Positions 43,332 to 49,945 of a stretch of 49,945 nucleotides of DNA are shown here, one piece after another (the stretch's first letter is position 1; the number at the start of each line of letters is the position of its first letter). A model generated the notes under the pieces. That model did no database searches and was not told the DNA's origin. It was given only the letters and a program-made list of their open reading frames with translations. Source of the stretch: Candidatus Omnitrophota bacterium (GTDB taxonomy: Bacteria > Omnitrophota > Gorgyraeia > Zapsychrales > JAHFFX01); the NCBI GenBank assembly GCA_023247725.1, contig JAHFFW010000018.1, positions 1 to 49,945 of the forward strand, given 5' to 3'. The translations under genes were made by a program, and so were the position numbers.

Positions 43332-44240
43332 GTGGAACCCTTTTTCCCTCCTTTACGAAAATCCTATTATTTTCGGGCTGGCCAGCACACGCTCCATTTA
43401 GGTCAAACCACCCGGCTCATGGGGATTTTGAATCTGACCCCGGATTCCTTTAGCCAAGACGGTTGTTTCAAAGACGGCATTCATGATCCGCAACGAAATC
43501 TTGATCAGGCGTTACGGCTGATCGAAGAGGGAGCCGACATCCTCGATGTCGGCGCAGAATCCACCCGTCCTGGCGCGCGTCCCGTCAGCGTCAAAGAAGA
43601 ACTCCATCGCCTTGTGCCGACACTGAAACTCTTGAGCCGCAAAACGAAAATTCCAATTTCCGTTGACACCTACAAACCCAAAGTCGCGCAGAAGGCTTTA
43701 GAGTTGGGCGCTTCGATCATTAACAATATCATGGGCACGACGCCGGATCGGACTCTCCTCAAGATGGTCCGCGATCACCAGGCGGGGATCATCCTCATGC
43801 ACATCCGCGGCAAACCCCAGACGATGCAGCGGGCACCGCGCTATCGGAATTTGATGGAAGAGATTATCCGCGAATTGCAGAAATCCCTGGAAATTTGCTT
43901 GGAAATAGGAATCAAATCGGATAGAATTGTAATCGATCCAGGCATTGGTTTTGGGAAAACCCTCCAGCATAATCTGGAAATCCTCCGTCAGCTTGGCGAA
44001 TTGCGCCGGCTCGACCGGCCAGTTCTGTTGGGAACTTCCCGAAAATCTTTTATCGGAAAAATCCTCAATCGAGATTTCAAGGATCGTCTCTGCGGAACCG
44101 TCGCGACCATCGTCGTCGGAATCTTCAACGGTGCCCATTTTGTTCGTGTCCATGATGTGGCCTGCTCCCGCGATGCCGCACGAATGGCCGATGCGATTCT
44201 TCAACTTCCCAATTCCAATAGGGCTCCACATTCCTTATGA
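43332..44240 (+). CDS. folP: Dihydropteroate synthase
   Basis: FolP joins dihydropterin pyrophosphate and p-aminobenzoate in folate synthesis and is the sulfonamide target. The 302 residues show LMGILNLTPDSFSQDG, GADILDVGAESTRPGA, VDTYKPKVAQKALELGASIINN, DPGIGFGKTLQHN and LLGTSRKSFIG in the right order on a TIM barrel. The start is a GTG at 43332. It overlaps cdaA by 4 bases; ftsH-folP-cdaA is conserved in many bacteria. Confidence 0.95.
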   Translation: MEPFFPPLRKSYYFRAGQHTLHLGQTTRLMGILNLTPDSFSQDGCFKDGIHDPQRNLDQALRLIEEGADILDVGAESTRPGARPVSVKEELHRLVPTLKLLSRKTKIPISVDTYKPKVAQKALELGASIINNIMGTTPDRTLLKMVRDHQAGIILMHIRGKPQTMQRAPRYRNLMEEIIRELQKSLEICLEIGIKSDRIVIDPGIGFGKTLQHNLEILRQLGELRRLDRPVLLGTSRKSFIGKILNRDFKDRLCGTVATIVVGIFNGAHFVRVHDVACSRDAARMADAILQLPNSNRAPHSL

Positions 44241-45007
44241 AATTTGCCATCTGGTCGATCCTTAAGCCTTCGATTGAAATCATCATCCTTTGGTATGTCT
44301 TTTATCAAATCCTTATTTTCTTCGAAGGGACGCGGGCCTTCCAAGTTTTGAAAGGCATTGCGTATTTATTGATTGCCTTTTTGGTTTCGGAAATCCTTGG
44401 ATTCGATATCCTGAAATGGCTTTTGTACAAATTTTTTGGCATTTCCATTATTGCCTTTTTGATCATCTTCCAGCAGGAATTACGCCAGGGCCTGGCCCGA
44501 CTTGGGCAACGGCATTTGTTCAATATCTCCCTCGAGGAATCCGAAATCCTCGCCATCATCGAGGAAATCGCCGAGGCGGTTTACCGTTTATCCAAGCTCA
44601 AGCATGGGGCGATCATTGCCATCGAACGCGAAACCAAACTCAAGACCTACATTGAGAGCGGCGTTCTCATTGATGGCAAAATTTCTTGTGAATTTTTGGT
44701 CAGCATTTTTTCTCCGTTGTCGCCCTTGCACGATGGGGGGGTCGTCACCAAGGCCGACCGAATTGTGGCTGCCTCTTGTCTTTTCCCTTTGTCGGAAAAT
44801 CCCAATTTCAGCAAACTCATTGGCACCCGTCATCGGGCTGCCATTGGCTTGACCGAACAAACCGATGCCGTCGTCGTTTTGGTTTCGGAAGAAACATCGG
44901 AAATTTCGGTGGCCACCGACGGACGGCTCATCCCCATTGTCAATCGCGAACGGCTGATCGGCCTTCTTTCCAACCTCTTGGTAAACCCGCGCAAGAAAAG
45001 AAAATGA
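44237..45007 (+). CDS. cdaA: Diadenylate cyclase CdaA
   Basis: CdaA makes cyclic di-AMP from two ATP. The 256-residue protein has three N-terminal membrane helices (about 5-75) and the DAC domain: SPLSPLHDGGVVTKADRI (DGG in place of the common DGA) and IGTRHRAAIGLTEQTDA with the RHR motif. Its usual partner, the regulator CdaR/YbbR, follows but as a 36-codon stub. c-di-AMP controls osmolyte and cell-wall balance in other bacteria. Confidence 0.93.
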   Translation: MKFAIWSILKPSIEIIILWYVFYQILIFFEGTRAFQVLKGIAYLLIAFLVSEILGFDILKWLLYKFFGISIIAFLIIFQQELRQGLARLGQRHLFNISLEESEILAIIEEIAEAVYRLSKLKHGAIIAIERETKLKTYIESGVLIDGKISCEFLVSIFSPLSPLHDGGVVTKADRIVAASCLFPLSENPNFSKLIGTRHRAAIGLTEQTDAVVVLVSEETSEISVATDGRLIPIVNRERLIGLLSNLLVNPRKKRK

Positions 45008-45114
45008 TTAAGAAATGGTTCACCCATAATCTGATTTTAAAATTGATTGCCTTGGGGCTGGCCGCCATCACCTGGGTTTATGTCAACGACGAATTAAGTA
45101 AGCACATCCATTAA
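45004..45114 (+). CDS. CdaR/YbbR N-terminal stub (membrane anchor only)
   Basis: A 36-residue frame starting with ATGA overlap to cdaA. MIKKWFTHNLILKLIALGLA followed by AITWVYVNDELSK matches the N-terminal anchor of YbbR/CdaR proteins, which then normally carry several extracytoplasmic YbbR repeats. Here a TAA comes right after the helix and no continuation is seen in any frame before pdxJ; instead the gap holds a palindromic repeat. It is either a real mini-protein that contacts CdaA in the membrane or the remains of a truncated gene. Confidence 0.6.
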   Translation: MIKKWFTHNLILKLIALGLAAITWVYVNDELSKHIH

Positions 45115-45149
45115 ATCTAGTCCTTGAATATGAGGACACCGAACACGGT

Positions 45150-45275
45150 GGCAGGTTATATGTTTCGGCTAGGGTAAGGAAGCCCGTTTCGGTTAAGGTG
45201 ACGTTATCCGTTTTTTATTAACGAGAGACGTTACCGAAAAACGATCCGAGCATCTTTTCCGTAACCGCCTAAGGG
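45150..45275. repeat. Diverged copy of the palindromic repeat (copy C)
   Basis: The block GGTAAGGAAGCCCGTTTCGG, then GGTGACGTTATCCG and later CGTTACCGAAAAACGATCCGAGCATC has the same order of parts as copies A and B (GATGCCCGTTTCGG, GGTGACGTC, CGTTACCG, GGGCAT). It is less similar but folds in the same way, with GGTGACGT facing ACGTTACC. It fills the gap between the ybbR stub and pdxJ and holds no gene. Confidence 0.55.
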
Positions 45276-45284
45276 AAAAGTGCC

Positions 45285-46004
45285 ATGCCTTTATTGGGAG
45301 TCAATGTCGATCATGTTGCCAGTCTGCGTCAGGCCCGCCGAGGAAAGGAACCAGATCCCGTGCTGGCGGCCCGCCTGTGCGAAGCCTCCGGATGTCACAG
45401 CATTGTGGCCCATCTGCGCGAAGATCGTCGACATATCCAGGATAGGGACATCGGGCGGTTGCGTGAATGTGTCAGAACCAAATTCAATCTAGAAATGGCC
45501 TTGAATCCACAAATCATCGCCATGGCCGCCCGCCTTAAACCGGATCAGGTGACGATTGTTCCGGAACGCCGGCAGGAGATCACAACGGAGGGCGGATTGG
45601 ATGTCATTAAAAACCAGGGGAAAATCCGGCGAGCCTTGGAAATTTTTTCTGACAAAAAAATTTTGGTTAGCCTCTTTGTTGCGCCAGAGCCCCGGCAGTT
45701 AAAGGCCGCCGGCGCATTGGGTGTCCATATGATTGAACTTCATACCGGGCAATATGCACAGGCTTCCACCGCTTCCCGTCGGCGGAAAGAGCTAAAGAAA
45801 TTGCGCGAAGCAACCCATCTGGCCCTCAACCTGGGGATGATCGTCAACGCCGGACATGGCCTAGATTACCAAAACACGGCGGCCCTTGCGCGGATTGCCG
45901 GCATCACCGAACTCAACATCGGTCATGCGATTATCGCCCGCGCCGTTTTCGTGGGATTAAAAACCGCCGTCCAGGAAATGCTTCATCTAGCCCAACATTC
46001 ATGA
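45285..46004 (+). CDS. pdxJ: Pyridoxine 5'-phosphate synthase PdxJ
   Basis: PdxJ closes the pyridine ring from 1-deoxyxylulose-5-phosphate and the PdxA product. The 239 residues show LLGVNVDHVASLRQARRG, CHSIVAHLREDRRHIQDRD, TIVPERRQEITTEGGLDV and ELNIGHAIIARAVFVGL, the full set for this TIM barrel. It overlaps acpS by 4 bases, as in many Gram-negative genomes where pdxJ-acpS are adjacent. Confidence 0.97.
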   Translation: MPLLGVNVDHVASLRQARRGKEPDPVLAARLCEASGCHSIVAHLREDRRHIQDRDIGRLRECVRTKFNLEMALNPQIIAMAARLKPDQVTIVPERRQEITTEGGLDVIKNQGKIRRALEIFSDKKILVSLFVAPEPRQLKAAGALGVHMIELHTGQYAQASTASRRRKELKKLREATHLALNLGMIVNAGHGLDYQNTAALARIAGITELNIGHAIIARAVFVGLKTAVQEMLHLAQHS

Positions 46005-46357
46005 GTCTCATCTACGGAACCGGAGTTGATATCATTGAAATTGCCCGCATTAAGCGGGCCATCGAACGCTGGGGCGAAGAATTTCTTCATCACGTTTTCA
46101 CCGACGAGGAAATTGCTTACGCTCAAAATCGCCCTTCTCCTGGTCAACATTTTGCTGCCCGTCTCGCTGCCAAGGAGGCGGTGCTCAAGGCCATGGGCGA
46201 TAATCGTCATGTCCATTGGAAAGATTTGCAAATTTCCCATGACGGTCACGGCCGGCCGGTTTGTATCTACAAAAAGAGGTCGTTCAAGCAAAAAATCCAC
46301 ATCTCCATTTCCCATTCCGAACACTATGCGGTTGCCAGTGCCATTATTACGTCGTGA
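46001..46357 (+). CDS. acpS: Holo-[acyl-carrier-protein] synthase AcpS
   Basis: AcpS adds the 4'-phosphopantetheine arm of CoA to acyl carrier protein. 118 residues, normal length, with the Mg-binding Asp in YGTGVDIIEIARIKRAIERW and Glu in FAARLAAKEAVLKAMG; ISISHSEHYAVASAI is the C-terminal motif. It overlaps the next gene by 32 bases in another frame. Confidence 0.96.
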   Translation: MSLIYGTGVDIIEIARIKRAIERWGEEFLHHVFTDEEIAYAQNRPSPGQHFAARLAAKEAVLKAMGDNRHVHWKDLQISHDGHGRPVCIYKKRSFKQKIHISISHSEHYAVASAIITS

Positions 46358-47201
46358 CCCCGCAGCGCACAAAAATGATTTTGGACATGTCTTGGTCCTT
46401 GCCGGTTCACGGCACATGCTGGGCGCGGCCGCACTCTCGGCCCTCTCCGCCATGCGGACCGGGGCGGGCTTGGTTACCGTCGGAATACCGGCAAGTCTCA
46501 ATACTGCTCTGCAAAAAAAAATTTCTCCGGTTGTCATGACCTTGTCCTTGCCCGAAACAACGGAGCAATCCATATCGGCCCGGGCCTGGAATTGTATCCA
46601 GGAACATCTCGATCGATTTGATGCGATCGCTCTGGGTCCTGGATTATCGCGTCATCCACAAACTCAGCGCCTCGTTTTAAAAATCATTAAGCAGATCGCG
46701 AAACCCTTGGTCATTGATGCCGATGCCCTGTTTGCCGTTGCCTCCAAGACGGCGATTCTCCGCCGGACAAAGGGGATAAAAATCCTAACCCCCCATGAAG
46801 GAGAAATGGCTCGACTCATCCATGAAAGGAAGGATTGGGTGAATGCCCACCGCCGGCGAGCCGCCGCTTTTTTTGCTAAAAATTATGAGTGCATTTTGAT
46901 TCTTAAGGGTCGAAGGACGATCGTGGCCGCGCCCAGTGGAGGGATGTACATTAATACAACCGGCAATGTAGGCCTGGCAACGGCGGGTTCTGGTGATGTA
47001 TTGACCGGAATGATTGCGGCTCTGCTCGGGCAGGGCATTGATGGCTGGAGCGCGGCACGCTGGGGAGTTTATCTCCACGGAAAAGCCGGGGACAGCGCAG
47101 CCCGAAAAAAAACAGCCGCAGCTATGTTGGCTACAGATGTGATCGAAGAAATCCCCACGGTGCTCAAAATGCAATTAAAACTCCACAGCCGAAAGCCTTG
47201 A
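46326..47201 (+). CDS. nnrD: ADP/ATP-dependent NAD(P)H-hydrate dehydratase (NnrD domain only)
   Basis: Repairs hydrated NAD(P)H. The 291-residue protein carries the ribokinase-like NnrD fold: HVLVLAGSRHMLGAAALSAL, ALGPGLSRHPQT, DADALFAVASKT, LTPHEGEMARL and the catalytic TAGSGDVLTGMIAALLGQG. The N-terminal NAD(P)HX epimerase half, fused in many bacteria, is missing, so an epimerase must be separate or absent. ATG 46326 lies inside acpS; the frame runs further upstream but in the shadow of acpS. Confidence 0.9.
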   Translation: MRLPVPLLRRDPAAHKNDFGHVLVLAGSRHMLGAAALSALSAMRTGAGLVTVGIPASLNTALQKKISPVVMTLSLPETTEQSISARAWNCIQEHLDRFDAIALGPGLSRHPQTQRLVLKIIKQIAKPLVIDADALFAVASKTAILRRTKGIKILTPHEGEMARLIHERKDWVNAHRRRAAAFFAKNYECILILKGRRTIVAAPSGGMYINTTGNVGLATAGSGDVLTGMIAALLGQGIDGWSAARWGVYLHGKAGDSAARKKTAAAMLATDVIEEIPTVLKMQLKLHSRKP

Positions 47202-47226
47202 CATCAGAAATCTAACCTGTTAAAGT
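47198..47226 (+). promoter_or_regulatory. Promoter for the cobalamin riboswitch transcript
   Basis: A perfect TTGACA (47198-47203) overlaps the nnrD stop; TAAAGT (47221-47226) follows after 17 bases. Transcription would start near 47233. Between it and the riboswitch lie a tandem CACTTGTTGG/CACTTGTT and a stem ACCCTGC/GCAGGGT (about 47254-47282). Confidence 0.6.
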
Positions 47227-47379
47227 AGCCGCACTTGTTGGCACTTGTTCTTTACCCTGCAGAAAAAAACTCCCGCAGGGTTTACATTATAAAACACACT
47301 AGACGGTTCCAAAGGATTAAAAGGGAATCCAGTTTACTGGCCACTCGCATAAGTAAAGTACTCGTAGTACGCGTCTTAT

Positions 47380-47656
47380 TGTCATAGGTTATTGCCTGCG
47401 TTGGCAGTACTGCTTCCGTCAATGTTCTTTTATTTTACGGAAGTCAGTAATTCTGGAGCGGTCCCGCCGCTGTAACTCCTCCGTTTAAAAAACGGAAAAC
47501 TTTTTGACGGATTCTTAAACCACTGCGCAGTCTCAAAAATATGCGTGGGAAGGTGGTCAAAAAGAGGGAGAAGCCAGAAGACCTGCCGGATAGCTAAACG
47601 GACCTACTGCGAAGACAGTAAGACGTATATAAGGGAAAAAGTAAACCGGGTGCATT
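47380..47656 (+). ncRNA. Cobalamin riboswitch
   Basis: The B12 box GCCAGAAGACCTGCC at 47573-47587 is almost the consensus. Upstream, GAGCGGTCCCGCCGCTGTAAC (47455-47475) matches the conserved core strand, and CCACTG...TGGGAAGGTGG (47520-47556) matches the P8-P10 region. Together with the terminator at 47657-47699 these form a transcriptional OFF switch: with adenosylcobalamin bound, the terminator should form and the TonB receptor gene be silenced. The exact 5' limit is approximate. Confidence 0.9.
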
Positions 47657-47699
47657 CCCAACTCGCTTTGACAAAGCTGAGTTGGGATTTTTTATTTTA
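47657..47699 (+). terminator. Rho-independent terminator of the riboswitch
   Basis: CCCAACTC (47657-47664) pairs with GAGTTGGG (47679-47686), extended by CTTTG/AAAG-type inner pairs, and is followed by ATTTTTTATTTT. It sits after the aptamer and before the receptor start, as expected of an expression platform. Confidence 0.85.
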
Positions 47700-47782
47700 G
47701 GCCGTCCCACCTTTAGCGGGACGAGCCTCACGCCGCTTCTTGCGAAAAGCAACGAGTGAGTAGAAAAATGCGGAGAGAGATT

Positions 47783-49765
47783 ATGAAAAAAATCGGGATT
47801 TATCTTTTTCTAGGAATGCTTACGTTAGCAGCCATAAAGCCAGTCTTTAGCCAACCAACCATTGAATTAGATAAAATTTTTGTTACGGTCAGCCGTATGG
47901 TCCAATACGAAAATAAACTGGCAGGTAATATTACGATTATTGGTCAAGAGGATATTGCCGCCTCAAACGCCCAAACTATTCCGGAACTCTTAGAAGAGGC
48001 CGAAGGAGTGCATGTCGTCAATTTCAGCACCTCAAAAACCGCCACGGTCGACCTTCGGGGTTTTGGAGATGCGGCCTCACGCAATGTGCTTGTCCTCATC
48101 AATGATCGGATTCTTAATACGGTGGATATTTCTTCACCCGATTTGCTGCAAATCCCTTTAAGTGCGGTGGAACGGATCGAAATTATCCGAGGAGCCGGCT
48201 CGGTGCTTTACGGTGACCGCGCGGTCGGCGGTGTTGTTAACATTATCACCAAAAAAGGCCAAGGTCTCCTCAAAGGACGCATAGGCACCCACTACGGCAG
48301 TTACGATCACCGCGGCATTGATATGGAAGTATCCGGATCTAAAAACAAGTTATCCTACTTTTTTTATTCCAATTACGATGATGATCATGGGTATAGAGAA
48401 AATAGCGACGTTTTAAGAAAAGATTTCGATACCCGTTTAGGATATGAAGTCGGGGAAAAATTATCCGTGGATGCCGATTATTCGTTCCATGAAGATCATT
48501 ATGGCCTGCCGGGAGGCTTAAGCGGAACGAATTTATCCAATCTCGGTCCGCGGGCCTCCACCACGCGGGACGATTTTGCCGCTTCCCGCGATAACAATTT
48601 GAAACTGGGGTTTAGTCTGACTCCCGATCTGGAAGATATCTATGTGGGCAACCTGGTTTTGGATTTGTATTTGCGCGACCGGGATGTCTTTGACAGTTTT
48701 GCGCCCAATTTTAATACCAGCCGGGGTATTCGTACAACCGGTGCTACCGGAAAATATATTTATGACCATGAAGTTTTTGGCAAGGAAGTGCATTTTGTGT
48801 CGGGGCTGGATTTTTATGACACAGAAAACGATATTTTCGGAAGCGGTTCTAACACCGACGATCTTACGATCACTAAGACGGATCTGGGGCTTTACAGCTT
48901 CGGCGAATATGAGGCGATCACGGATGTATTCGTCAACGGCGGGGTTCGTTACTATAAGGCGGAATATACCTTCAGTCAAAGAAACGGGGTTGCCGTGGAC
49001 GAAAAACAAAAACCGGATGATTTGGTTTATGTGGGAGGCTTAAAGTATGAATATGGCCCGGGGTCTAATGTTCACGCCAGTGTGCAAAAGACCTTCCGAT
49101 TCCCCGCCACCGATGAATGGTACAGTTCCTTTAGCGGCACACTCAATACGGATCTGCAGGAACAAAAAGGCATTCAATATGAAGTCGGGGTCAAACAGAA
49201 TGTTTTTGATATAACGGAGTTGAATATCACTCCCTACTTGCTCCTTAATGAACATGAGATCTTCTTCGACCCTTCCACCTTCTCCAACAGCAATTACGAT
49301 AAAACCCGTCGAGCCGGGGTGGAGGTGGGTCAAGAAACCGATTTATTGAAACTCCTTAGAATAGATTTTCTTGATAAACTTTCCCTGGCGACAAATTATA
49401 CGTTCCAAAAGCCGGAATTTGTGGGAGGCCCCAACGATGGGAAGATCATTCCGGCGGTGCCCAAGCAGCTCGTCAACGCCCGCCTGTTAACGCATTGCTT
49501 AAAACATTATGACTTTTCTATATCCGGAAGTTATGTAGGATCGCAATTCGCCACGAATGATGTCTCTAATACCGGCGCCAAAAACGAGCCCTATTTCACC
49601 TTGGATACAAAAATAGGATATCGATTAACCAATTTTGAAATTTATGGCGAGGTGAATAATGTCTTTGACCAGAGTTACTCCACCATATTGATTGGCACCG
49701 GACCCCAACTGTTTTATCCGGCCCCGGGACGGAATTTTAATGTGGGAATGAATATCAAATTCTAA
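47783..49765 (+). CDS. TonB-dependent receptor, BtuB-like
   Basis: A 660-residue outer-membrane receptor. Signal peptide (about 1-24), Ton-box-like IELDKIFVTVSRM, plug domain (about 45-155, with IPELLEEAEGVHVVNF, VDLRGFGD and VERIEIIRGAGSVLYGDRAVGGVVNIITKKG), then a 22-strand-type barrel ending in the aromatic C-terminus NVGMNIKF. The cobalamin riboswitch directly upstream makes cobalamin, or a related corrinoid, the likely ligand. ATG 47783 with GGAGAGAGA upstream is chosen over the GTG at 47756. Confidence 0.9.
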   Translation: MKKIGIYLFLGMLTLAAIKPVFSQPTIELDKIFVTVSRMVQYENKLAGNITIIGQEDIAASNAQTIPELLEEAEGVHVVNFSTSKTATVDLRGFGDAASRNVLVLINDRILNTVDISSPDLLQIPLSAVERIEIIRGAGSVLYGDRAVGGVVNIITKKGQGLLKGRIGTHYGSYDHRGIDMEVSGSKNKLSYFFYSNYDDDHGYRENSDVLRKDFDTRLGYEVGEKLSVDADYSFHEDHYGLPGGLSGTNLSNLGPRASTTRDDFAASRDNNLKLGFSLTPDLEDIYVGNLVLDLYLRDRDVFDSFAPNFNTSRGIRTTGATGKYIYDHEVFGKEVHFVSGLDFYDTENDIFGSGSNTDDLTITKTDLGLYSFGEYEAITDVFVNGGVRYYKAEYTFSQRNGVAVDEKQKPDDLVYVGGLKYEYGPGSNVHASVQKTFRFPATDEWYSSFSGTLNTDLQEQKGIQYEVGVKQNVFDITELNITPYLLLNEHEIFFDPSTFSNSNYDKTRRAGVEVGQETDLLKLLRIDFLDKLSLATNYTFQKPEFVGGPNDGKIIPAVPKQLVNARLLTHCLKHYDFSISGSYVGSQFATNDVSNTGAKNEPYFTLDTKIGYRLTNFEIYGEVNNVFDQSYSTILIGTGPQLFYPAPGRNFNVGMNIKF

Positions 49766-49796
49766 CCAGTTCTTCCGAGGGAAACGGCAGCCGCCG

Positions 49797-49805
49797 TGAT
49801 ATAAT
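49797..49805 (+). promoter_or_regulatory. Extended -10 just before a start codon
   Basis: TGATATAAT (49797-49805) is an extended -10 element. The next ATG (49814) is 8 bases beyond, so the RNA would begin at or just ahead of the start codon. There is no Shine-Dalgarno sequence. Compare 17370-17385. Confidence 0.4.
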
Positions 49806-49813
49806 GCGCCGTC

Positions 49814-49945
49814 ATGCAGAAAGCTGTCTTTATTGACATTTTCTTATCCAAAGATGGAATAGCACTGATAGCGGGAAAGGAATCCTTCGGCGTCAGCAAG
49901 ATGAAGGTATTAAAGTTCCAAGCCAGCCTGATGGAAGAACGAGCG
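49814..49945 (+). CDS. Start of an unidentified gene (3' end outside window)
   Basis: The frame is open from ATG 49814 to the end of the window, 44 codons. It begins MQKAVFIDIFLSKDGIALIA and continues with a Lys/Phe-rich segment. No signal peptide or motif is recognised. Its place after the riboswitch-controlled receptor suggests, but does not show, a role in corrinoid uptake or use; its own -10 box may make it separate. Confidence 0.5.
   Translation, partial: MQKAVFIDIFLSKDGIALIAGKESFGVSKMKVLKFQASLMEERA

Overview
The window is a gene-dense bacterial segment (about 50 kb, near-even base composition) in which every confident gene but one lies on the plus strand. A TonB-dependent receptor, a lipoprotein, SurA-, CtpA- and YibQ-type envelope proteins and a fused SecDF point to a Gram-negative (diderm) cell. 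The mixture of split transketolase, gatCAB, HemC/SUMT/HemD fusion, bactofilin and a short Mfd looks like an uncultured candidate phylum; Omnitrophota is my best guess, but this is inference from gene content, not from a marker phylogeny.

Layout. 1-2.1 kb: accessory edge with two unknown proteins, tRNA-Lys(CTT), an IS200/IS605 element and a small exported-protein gene broken by frameshifts. 2.2-5.7 kb: promoter, two-subunit transketolase, long transaldolase (non-oxidative pentose phosphate path) and a YHS-domain exported protein. 5.7-15 kb: acyl-CoA degradation block (PaaK-like CoA ligase, thiolase, FadJ-type hydratase/dehydrogenase, long acyl-CoA dehydrogenase), with the FadJ gene and a small membrane protein bracketed by inverted copies of an about 115-bp palindromic repeat. 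15-18 kb: a cNMP-binding/CpaE-like/patatin three-domain protein and an unknown membrane protein. 18-27.8 kb: HemC-SUMT-HemD fusion, TrpE, ribosomal protein S16, YajC, SecDF, truncated-architecture Mfd, SurA-like chaperone. 27.8-31.2 kb: PdxA, RsmA, PilZ protein (minus strand), small exported protein, YbgC-like thioesterase. 31.2-39.5 kb: one tightly packed operon with its own promoter: gatC-gatA-gatB-ctpA-yibQ-tsaD-mgtC-bactofilin/HTH-HTH/TM-lipoprotein. 39.5-47.2 kb: tRNA-Met, nuclease-like protein, tilS, then ftsH-folP-cdaA-(ybbR stub)-pdxJ-acpS-nnrD. 47.2-49.9 kb: promoter, cobalamin riboswitch with terminator, BtuB-like receptor, and the start of another gene.

Links between genes: PdxA and PdxJ are two steps of the DXP-dependent PLP pathway; the HemC-SUMT-HemD protein makes precorrin-2 for siroheme or cobalamin-type tetrapyrroles while the riboswitch-controlled receptor would import cobalamin; CdaA (c-di-AMP) and PilZ (c-di-GMP) show two cyclic-dinucleotide systems. 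The most unusual items are the HemC module lacking its cofactor domain in a three-enzyme fusion, the bactofilin-HTH gene paired with a membrane-anchored HTH protein, the Mfd lacking its UvrA-binding and C-terminal parts, the three-domain patatin protein, a CdaR/YbbR gene reduced to its membrane anchor, and a mobile-looking palindromic repeat family.
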